A DNA stretch of 64,000 bases from Xylogone sp. PMI_703. Lineage: Eukaryota; Ascomycota; Leotiomycetes. Shown in pieces: positions 49,403-57,988 of this stretch. The position numbers and the translations under genes were made by a program. How positions within the stretch are numbered: position 1 is the stretch's first letter; each line of letters starts with the position of its first letter. The stretch spans positions 4,340,001-4,404,000 of the forward strand of contig JAJTUQ010000004.1 of the NCBI GenBank assembly GCA_021399445.1, given 5' to 3'. The notes below the pieces were generated by a model that saw only the letters and a list, made by a program, of their open reading frames with translations, was not told the DNA's origin and made no database searches.

Positions 49403-49909
49403 ACCTGAAATAGGAGTATGCAAGTGTCAGAGATTTTCTTGCTGCTAGAGTTGTATCAAGTTCATCTTTTGGGATGCAGGCTGGAACTCGTCTACATCCT
49501 GGACGGAGCTCAACACGCTAGGTAAATTCACTTCAATCGAAGCATCTGGTGTTACTTGTCGAAGCACGCTAAGTGTGTAAGGGACACATTCAAAGAACAA
49601 AAATCCCTTTGAGCATGTCCTGCCAAGCAACCATAATGGCCAGGACTGCACACGTCATCGCCAACAGACTGGCAAAGTCGAAGGAAGAAGTCGAACATCA
49701 ACTACTTCCATTCAATTCTAACAATTAGTATGTAGTAGTCCTACATTATCTTATCGAGATTGGTTTCCTGTTACATCGAACGAGAGAAGTTGCAAAGCTT
49801 GTGATACTGATATATTTCCTATTTGTTTGAAAAGTATTCTATTTGATACTATTCTCTTCTAACTCTGCCTTCGAGTTTGCTGACGGCAGAATTGCACTCC
49901 AATGACTTC

Positions 49910-50974
49910 TTAGACTACAGTACCTCCAGCTCTCGAATACGTTGTTACAAACCTCTCTCTCATATGTTCCTCCACAGTCAGCCATTTCTGGTCTCTGATA
50001 ATATTGCTGTCCTTCTCGTTAAAAGGCTTCAAAGTACATTTAATATTTCCATCAAAAAAGAAAGGGGCACTGTATCTATCGACTTTATCACCATTGATTA
50101 CTCGATGGATACTACTCTTATACTCTCCAGAACTCCACATCTGCAACATGTCACCTACGTTGACCACATATGCTTCCTTGTGGGATTCAATATTCACCCA
50201 TCTTTCCCCATGCTTGTCCCATACCTGTAGACCGGGATTTCCATCCTGTAAAAGGAGGGTGACAGCACCAAAGTCTGTATGGGCTCCGGAGCCCAGTTGG
50301 TTTTTGTCCTTTGTTGTCTGAGGTGGATAGTGCAGCAACCGAAGTGAAGCAATAGGATCATTAGAAGTGAACTCCTTAAAAAGATCTGGGCCGTATGGCA
50401 TCCCTGCTGCGATGATATCTAGAACTTTAATCGCTAGATCAACCATCAGAGGATAATAGGCTTCCATTGGGTTTTTAAATACTGTAGCAGAAAGTACATT
50501 GTCGGATGGCCATTGGTTGGGTCCCATAAGGAAGGCTTTAGATAGCACTCGGGGATCAGTTGGTGGAAGGTCAAGGCCAATGTAGTAGCCCTAAAGACTT
50601 TTGAATATCGCTATATCTACGGACTTGAGGCTTCTACATACCTCCCTCAAATCTGGCAATGTGTCTTCCTGCAGCGCCTGATTGCCAACGACTTCATATC
50701 CTCTGTTGCTTGATCCTACAGAGAGTTCTTTAGCCAGCTTTCTCTTTTCTTCTACTGGAAGTGAGAAGAATGCTGCTGAGCCCTTCAGAACGTCCTGTTG
50801 TAGCGCTGTGGGGATTCCATGTCCAACAAGTTGAAAGAACCCAGTGGTAGTACAGGCTTCCCGTACTTTTTCAATTATTTCAACTGCTTCTGGTGATGTC
50901 GGATCCCTTAGATAGGGGGCGATATCCACAACTGGTACATTGAAGGTGGGGTTTGTGTCAGATGGGGGAGGCAT
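49910..50974 (-). CDS. 2-oxoglutarate/Fe(II)-dependent dioxygenase, isopenicillin-N-synthase-like (337 aa)
   Basis: Exons are 50974-50642 and 50590-49910. The N-terminal DIOX domain reads VPVVDIAPYLRDP and TTGFFQLVGHGIP. The catalytic jelly roll follows with the iron triad His215-x-Asp217 (GAHTDFGAVTLLLQDG) and His273 (SSIHRVING), and with the 2-oxoglutarate anchor Arg283-x-Ser285 (DRYSAPFFF). All key residues are present, so the enzyme should be active. The family hydroxylates, desaturates or cyclises small molecules in the cytosol, often in secondary metabolism or nucleobase/plant-hormone-like conversions. The substrate is not predictable. Neighbouring genes give no pathway clue. Confidence 0.92.
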
Positions 50975-51453
50975 ATTTTCGATGATGACAATATAATTCT
51001 GAGAAAAGCGAATTTTTATAAACTAGGTAGACTATATATCAATCATTTCGACTCTCTCAGAAATCCAATGGTCTTGAGAACGTCATATCGTTGTCGTCGG
51101 CTGGCTCCGAATGCTTGGGTGAAGCTCATTCGCCGAGCGAATGTCAGTTTTGAGTTAATCTTTATCATCGGCGCTGGCCGATTATCTGTATTCGATCCTT
51201 ATTAGAAGAATGGAACAATCGACTTTGGGGTTAAATCAATAAATTTGATTACGTGGAAACATTTGTACTATGACGGTAAGGATACTAGGCATAAATATGG
51301 AATTGTTTGCGACCCAAGAAGATTTCTTGTACAATAGTCAACATCTATGGACACTAATACAATCCGTCTAGACCCGGCTCTATATACCCCCAACTCCGAT
51401 GCTCTATGATATACCACCATAATTAATACTCCAAGATCCAAATACATGTATAA
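50975..51453. other. Intergenic spacer
   Basis: The promoter of the dioxygenase gene and the 3' flank of the UFD1-domain gene. AT-rich, with no gene or clear element. Confidence 0.6.
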
Positions 51454-53775
51454 TTAAGCACCTTTCTTAGGTGCCCAGTTCTCCAACCACGTTCTTGCTC
51501 CATCCAAACTTCCACCTTCCGCTTCCAAAGCTGCAATACACCACTCCAAATCGTACACACGCTCCGCTGCAATCATTTCTGCAAGCCCTCTCCTCTTCTG
51601 ACTTCCCTCATCAACACAAAAGTACATATCACTTGACCGATCTGTCACTGCATCAACAAGTGGTTTCACAATTGGCAACGCATCTTTTGTAGTAAGAGCA
51701 GCTGCAGTCCCAGAGCCGCGTTTTGCATCCTTTGCCTGGGCGGTTTTGCAATATGGATTTGCGCACCATGGTTTCCCGCAGCCTTGGATGAGTTGGCTTA
51801 AATATCGCCTCTCGATCCTTCGCTTCATTGCCTTGCCTTCTGGATCATGCATGCTCACATAGAGTGGCCCAAAACAGATACTGCACAATCCAAGATCATT
51901 CCCAGGGCCTTGACCCATCCTTGTGGCTGCTCCAATCTCTCCATTCTTGCCGACACCTTCGAGTGTTCTTCCACAGTTGACATTCCTACATATCTGAGGT
52001 TTGCTGCGCGAAGTCTTCTCGATTTCATGGTGTTTGAGATGAGTTGCCATGTCACGAAGCCGAACTATCTTGAAGCATAGATGGCATTCTGTTGTTCGCG
52101 ATCCATCCGCGAGTTCGTGCGCAGTCAAACCACTGATAAGTGACTCGGGGCTAGGATCAAAGGGGTCACCTTCTTGAGGGACCTCAAGGTGGCAGAACTG
52201 ACAAAGAATAATCTTCCCTGGGCAAACGGTAGTTCGATGACGCGCGAGGAGAGTTAGATTGGGACCTTCGTAGGGACAATTGGGACATTGTAAAGGCGTA
52301 TGTGAGACACTATCATGCTTTATTTTGCTGGAGGGGGTATTTCCATACTCTGAGTCATAAGGGCAGTGCCAGTGGTCGTTCCACTCTTGAGAGCTCTTCT
52401 TGAAAACGTTTGAACAATGCGGGCAGAGAATGTTATTGCGCAAACAGAAATTCTCATGCAGGACCATCGTTCGTTTCGGCACCCATTGATGACAGTTCTT
52501 GCACTGTTCCTCGTCTGGTCCATGCATATCTGTGTCCTCTGTTGCCGGTGTGTTACTATGTTGCCCAGCAGACTTGGCTGCCTGTGATGATTGAACTCGG
52601 AGAGTGTATTGCTTTGCACTTCCGGACCTCTCCATTCCTGGAGCCTTGAATGCATGCACCGAGATGAATATCGACTCCGCTCCCTCTAATTCGATATTCG
52701 ATGCGCTTATCTGTATTCTCTTACTTGACTTCGAACTCATGTCCCCGAAAACATGCTCTTCCGCCCGCGGTCGAGCTCTTTGATGGTTAGACTGAGGACT
52801 AACAAACAGATCAACGTCTTCACCATCCTCTAATGTCAGTTCTATATCGATTCCCTGGGACTTATCCCAGGAGGATAATTGGTAATCGACATATTCGTCC
52901 TCTATTACCTGCCCCACAGCGGGGTTCCAGATATCAATCGGCCCGCCAACAGAGCTCCCTTCTGCTGTCCCTGGAGCCCGCTGCCTGCTCTGCATAATCT
53001 TTCTCATCGTCTCTCTAGCCTGTTCCTCATTCAAAGCCTCTATGTCGACCTCGAGGTCCGTATCCACCACACATATTCCATCCCCGTCCGGCAGAAACTT
53101 GTCGATCAAAAACCGAAATTGTTCGGACTTTGAGCCCGGAACAGACATGATTCCTCCATTGGTTAAGGTAGTAAAATTTTCTCGAAGATGCCTTTCAAGT
53201 AACGATTTCCAATCCTCTGGATCATATCCAGCTTCGAGTGGTCGTAGCCTCACGTATGTGCCCTTCGGTAATTGTTTCGCGTGTACCGTTATCTTGACGC
53301 CTTCCGCTTCGTCTTCTGGAAGGATAATGGGCGCGTCGCTGGAACCAATACCATCTGTGTCAGGATTTATTACTCTCTTTCGCAATTCATCCTCGCTTAT
53401 CCCGAGCGCTTCCATTAAGAATGGACTCAGAACCACTTCTCCCTCTTCTGCGGAAAATTCTCGTATTCCCGCGTATACCGTATTCCCATTCTTTGAATTG
53501 ACTAAGCGGAATGTTAAAGGATGAGGTAGTTGTTGCTGTGTCTCTCGCCATTGTGCTTGCTCTTGTCTCGCTGCTTGCAAGGAATATGGGTTAAAAGGAT
53601 CGAATGCGGTATGTGTCGGCCGACTCGAGGGCACCGTCACCGTTGATGCGGCAAGTAGCTGCTCAAGTGCTGATTGTGGGAGGAGAATTTTGTCACCAGG
53701 CAAAGTTTTCGAGGTGTGAGGTGCAACGGTGTAAGAGGCTGACCAGTTGATCGAGGCAGCTTGTGAAGTCGCCAT
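51454..53775 (-). CDS. UFD1-domain protein with zinc fingers (773 aa)
   Basis: One uninterrupted exon with its ATG at 53775. The N-terminal third is a UFD1-type double-psi beta-barrel: LPGDKILLPQSALEQLLAAS, then HPLTFRLVN and VVLSPFLMEALG. Next comes a segment with the UFD1-like LPKGTYVRLRPLE. From about residue 420 there are many Cys/His pairs: CKNCHQWVP, CPHCSNVF, CPNCPYEG, CQFCHLEVP and CHLCFKIV. These form TRAF/C2H2-like fingers, with a further Cys-rich block (LCSICFGPLY, WCANPYC). UFD1 domains bind ubiquitin and Cdc48/p97 in protein degradation. This long zinc-finger form is distinct from the short canonical Ufd1 and is found in filamentous fungi. A role in ubiquitin-linked protein quality control is inferred. 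Confidence 0.9.
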   Translation of the reverse strand: MATSQAASINWSASYTVAPHTSKTLPGDKILLPQSALEQLLAASTVTVPSSRPTHTAFDPFNPYSLQAARQEQAQWRETQQQLPHPLTFRLVNSKNGNTVYAGIREFSAEEGEVVLSPFLMEALGISEDELRKRVINPDTDGIGSSDAPIILPEDEAEGVKITVHAKQLPKGTYVRLRPLEAGYDPEDWKSLLERHLRENFTTLTNGGIMSVPGSKSEQFRFLIDKFLPDGDGICVVDTDLEVDIEALNEEQARETMRKIMQSRQRAPGTAEGSSVGGPIDIWNPAVGQVIEDEYVDYQLSSWDKSQGIDIELTLEDGEDVDLFVSPQSNHQRARPRAEEHVFGDMSSKSSKRIQISASNIELEGAESIFISVHAFKAPGMERSGSAKQYTLRVQSSQAAKSAGQHSNTPATEDTDMHGPDEEQCKNCHQWVPKRTMVLHENFCLRNNILCPHCSNVFKKSSQEWNDHWHCPYDSEYGNTPSSKIKHDSVSHTPLQCPNCPYEGPNLTLLARHRTTVCPGKIILCQFCHLEVPQEGDPFDPSPESLISGLTAHELADGSRTTECHLCFKIVRLRDMATHLKHHEIEKTSRSKPQICRNVNCGRTLEGVGKNGEIGAATRMGQGPGNDLGLCSICFGPLYVSMHDPEGKAMKRRIERRYLSQLIQGCGKPWCANPYCKTAQAKDAKRGSGTAAALTTKDALPIVKPLVDAVTDRSSDMYFCVDEGSQKRRGLAEMIAAERVYDLEWCIAALEAEGGSLDGARTWLENWAPKKGA

Positions 53776-54383
53776 TTTGTTGATGATAGTTGGTGAGGAA
53801 GATGTAAAAGCTCAGCTGGCTTCCATGAGCCCTGAAAAAGGAAATATTAAGGCACAAGAAGACGTCTGCATATGCTGTCTTGGTTTTATCATAAAATTAC
53901 GGATAAATAATCATGGCCGACGATGTTGATATGTCAGAAGCTCGAGTTACTGGTAGCTTCCATCGCCACCACAGCACGGGCACTAGCCACATCATGCCAT
54001 GCGCGCTAAACCAGCCACAAGATGCGGGGTGATGGGCATGTGCTACTATGATAAGATAAGATCCTTGTATTCACTGGCGTATCATCCCTTAATGCAGTAA
54101 GTGATAGCTCAGTTCAGCCCTATCAATGATATATTTAGACAATAGTTGGTATCTTGATGATAGACTATGTTATGGATGCAAAGTTGGAGTGGATAGCTTG
54201 ATTTATAAGTGGTGTGGGAAGCAAGCCCTAGTTAAATATCTACAAATTTGACGTAACAACTTCAGCAAACTTGAGTAACTACCACCATAATCAGCTTTTG
54301 GTAAAGTCCAATCTCTTTGCTATCACCACTGTGTAAGAGTGAAAATCTAAGAGAAAAGAGCTAGCTCGAGGCTATTCAACTTC
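53776..54383. other. Intergenic spacer
   Basis: The promoter of the UFD1-domain gene and the 3' flank of the small secreted protein. No other feature is recognised. Confidence 0.6.
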
Positions 54384-54910
54384 TTAAATACAGTAGTAAA
54401 CACTCTTGCAGGTGACTCCATTCTGGGTGAACATGCCATGTCCATCATCCTTGTAGCAAGTGAACTGTTTAAATCCATTGTTTCCACCACTAAGAATGAA
54501 AATTAGTACTACACCAATGTATGAGCAGGACATTTCATAGCATACCCAACTGCAGTGAAAGTTGCGTGTGACTGAGCATCAGCTGCTATACCCCAGGAAA
54601 ATGTGGTGCTGCTGGGGAATGTGCAAGAGTGAGTTCCGCCTTCCCAGTGGAAGTTGTGTTCGCCAACAAAACATTCATCGGTTCCCGCGGGGAGGTGGTT
54701 GCAGTTGCTATCATCCGGGCAGTACTAATGCCATTTGATCAGCATCTAATAAATCAATGAACTCTTCACAATCTTGGAGATATACATACAACCACCACTG
54801 ATGATGCGTTGTCAGTTCCAATGATTTGATCGCAATTGGCCAAATGGACGCCATCACCGGCCAGAGCGCCGATGATAAATCCAGATAGGATAGCGAGGGT
54901 TAAATTGCAT
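54384..54910 (-). pseudogene. Small secreted cysteine-rich protein with a one-base frameshift in its signal peptide
   Basis: Exons are 54910-54790, 54724-54546 and 54489-54384, with good GTATGT and GTATGC donors and matching phases. The mature part has eight cysteines (HLANCDQ, YCPDDSNC, DECFVG, HSCTF, FTCYKDD, VTCKSVYYCI). The coding frame has a textbook hydrophobic leader, LAILSGFIIGALAGDG, but no ATG in that frame. The ATG at 54910 is one base out of phase and reaches a stop within 20 codons. One extra A in the AA of the fifth or so codon region (about 54899-54902) accounts for this. Either the allele is broken or the assembly has an error. An upstream exon supplying the start is a less likely alternative. 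The pattern resembles apoplastic small secreted proteins. No family is recognised and no function is claimed. Confidence 0.65.
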
Positions 54911-56308
54911 CTTGAATGTGTGTTGTAAAAAGGGATGGTTGTGTTTATGTGATAAGACAAATTTGGAGATGATCTACAAGAAATCAAGACAGGATATTGC
55001 GGACTATTTAACTGCAAGATTCTTCGAAGCTACGGCTACCATCATATCTCTTGCTACGTGTGCTTATCCAGTTCTGCTCTACTATGGAGAGCTGAGTGAC
55101 TCGACACCGTTCAATCGTTGACATATCATGCATGCAAACTGTAAGCTTTCAAGCCTCCAAATCCTATAATATTACGTCCCAGCAGAGTAAAAGCACTCGA
55201 ATAGTGCTCTTATTCCTTAATCACCTCTATTATGGATACTTTTTCAAGAGAATTTTGTCTAAATAAGGAATGAAGCCTTTTAAGATCATTATCAGATCTT
55301 ACTGAATATCCGCATAAACATCCACTTCAATCCTGTTGTTACTGCGCTGGGTGAATGAATTTAGGAAGGTTGATACTGGATAAATAACGATTCCAAATCT
55401 CATGAGCCTGGATCAATACAGCCGCTATCTGAGATCTATGAAATATTGCAGTAGAGTCTCAACAAGACCAGTTGGGTTTGCGCGCAATTTAGTGTAACTC
55501 ATGTCATATTCAGCGTGTAGAGAGTCTAGACCCCGTAGCTTTTGCTTTATTGTTAAGCTTAGTAGTGTCTCCAACTAAGATTGAGACACTAAGGTACTAG
55601 TCGACGTCAGATTCTTCATCTCAGGCGGGAAGATGTGAACAGCTGTTCAAAAATTAGTGTCCATACTATATGTGGCAGTTTATGTAAATAATCGTAACAT
55701 ATAGCATATCATTACTTCTATAATACTCTACGGGCTGAGATGAAGGCACAGGCACTTTACCTATGGCCACCGCACAATGTCGATGCCGCAAAATACAATT
55801 ATATTATAACACCATGCTAGTTTTATGTTGATCTAAGTTCATTCCCATCATTTAGTGATAATAGTAAATCTCAAAACTGTATTTAATAAACATAATAATT
55901 GTTGCCGTGGCCATGTATCAAGCAGAATGCGTAATAATACTTTGGCGTACTCACTGGTTGGATATTAAGACAAATTCTGATGCATAGATACAGTGTGCTT
56001 TTTGCTCAGGCATACTCTATTGAAATATGTGTTTGATTAGGAATATACTTTCAGATTACGCTATATCATACGTCTCAGCCCAACTACAGCAACGAGCCGC
56101 CAAGCAAACTATATCGTAATACGCAAGGGCTGATGTGAGAAATCCTTAATGCATATTAAATCGGCTAATCAAGAGTCGACTGCAGATTTTATAACTTCCA
56201 ATTAGAGGAGCCTGTCCCACATTATTCATCCGAAGATATTGCATACAATATCTACTTAACTCTATAATTAACCTTGAAAGCAGCAGATGAATAGAAGCCT
56301 TCTATACG
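54911..56308. other. AT-rich intergenic region
   Basis: Strongly AT-rich with frequent TA-rich words and no credible open frame, as expected of a decayed or RIP-mutated repeat. No terminal repeats or coding relic can be identified by eye. Confidence 0.5.
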
Positions 56309-56796
56309 CTAATCCCGTTGCTCTTGTCCTTCTCTTTTAGGCCTAGTAGACTCGACTTTGATGTCCCAGCTGAAAACTGTAAGTTTCCGTTTCCCCCAAC
56401 CCAGTTTGAGATCGAAATGACTCGAGAAACCTGTATCGACTGGCCCCGTCTCTTTTTCGGCTTCGTGGTCCTCTATAATAACCCATGACTGATCATCAGT
56501 CTGGGCTTTATCTGTCTCTATTGCTCTCAGTTATGTGTTGGCTGTAAATGAATAGGAATCGATAAGAAAGTGTTCGTACCCTCTAGTTGAGTATTATGTA
56601 CGCTTCTGATCTTCTCCTTCTCCGTAACATTTTCCGGGGAACCGGTCTCAATGGTGAGACAGTTGCAAGTTAAGGACCACTTCGGATGGGTCTCTATTTA
56701 CCTTTGGTTAACTCTTGAAACAATTCAAATAATACTATAAATAAAAGCGGTGTTTATACGATTTGGAGAGTGATATGTGCCTCCTTGTTGTGCCAT
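56309..56796 (-). CDS. Small three-exon hypothetical protein (119 aa)
   Basis: Exons are 56796-56760, 56693-56580 and 56517-56309. The exons are too short to stand out as open frames, but the splices keep phase. The protein starts MAQQGGTYHSPN and continues THPKWSLTCNCLTIETGSPE. After an acidic, Lys/Glu-rich middle it has QSWVIIEDHEAEKETGPVD, then HFDLKLGWGKRKLTVFSWDI. The last exon has a strong coding look (alternating hydrophobic and charged residues) in an AT-rich area. The first donor (GTATAA) is weak, so the 5' end is uncertain. No signal peptide, membrane segment or known motif is seen. It is an orphan-type gene with no function assigned. Confidence 0.5.
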
Positions 56797-57988
56797 CTGG
56801 ATACTGTTTGTTGTCTCAGAGAATACTGAGCGGAAAGGCGTCTCAGTAGTAATTGCAAGTTTTAGCTGGGGTTTAGAGGGATGTACGTGAAGCCGTGTCA
56901 ACCTTTGATATACCCGACCCAATAGCCTCGTCTTGCGCACCACCCCCCTTGTATGGTTAAAGCTCTATGATGTTTCCAATCCAGTCACAAGCTATGACGG
57001 CAGGTTTGTGTCTAAATTCTAGCATTAAGTGGTGTATATAAGAGTGGTTAAACCAATTGCCCTCACTACCCTGATGTGCTTAGTGTCTAAAAGGCTTGTG
57101 CAATAAAGGTCTCAAGCATAATTGTTAGAGATATGACGGATGAGCGTTATTTCACTCAGAAGTTTAAATAGTTAACTCTACTGAAATCTATAGGTATATA
57201 TTTTCTTTACTTATTTCCCTTGTCTGTCAATGAAAATTCAGTTGGATTGTCCGACTATATTTTATGACCAAATCGCGGCTAAGCGAGGACTGTCAATTTT
57301 CGCGGGCAAAGTCTTAATTCAAAATTGGATAAAGTGGAGGTTTGGTTTGCAAGGCCCTGGGGCTGAAACTGAATGCAGGTTGTGACTTACTTTGCGGCTG
57401 CAGCCTGGACCATGTTCCGCGGCTACACTTTTGCTCTCTAATCTTCTTCGCTCTCATAATAACGCAAGAGATTGCTTTACAAAAGTCTAAAACATATAAC
57501 TGTAAGTATACGGAATGCCGTTCTTAACACCCCAGACATTTTATCTACATACCTCAGAAATATCTTTTTTATACCAGACCACCTTACAAATTAACAAAAC
57601 ATAGAACTGCGACGATCAGGCTGTGGGCCTGCCTCGTTGGGGATAGAAAGTATAATACATCATCTACGTAAGTTTAGTATATTAAACTTGAATAACCTGT
57701 ACTGGTCTCAACGATCAAGGCTGGGTGCACAAGCATTCTACAGACATCACATCTTCACGCTAGTTAGTTATAGGACATTAAAGCTGAACATTCCAAGCTA
57801 TCTAGACTCTGGAGTGCCAATTTTCCTATCCTTAGCTTACCTGCAGAGGCATAACTACGCCACAAACTAAGTCTTCTGTGAGGACTCTCGCCGTTTAATC
57901 ATCCTCAATTTCTCATTCTTTCAAACAGAGCCTGAGTGCGACACAGAACCAACAAATATCTTGATCTATCTCGACCTAAGTTGGCAAA
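56797..57988. other. AT-rich intergenic region
   Basis: No convincing gene. Short open frames of 60-77 codons at 57342-57870 look random. It includes the promoter of the 957-residue gene. Confidence 0.5.
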
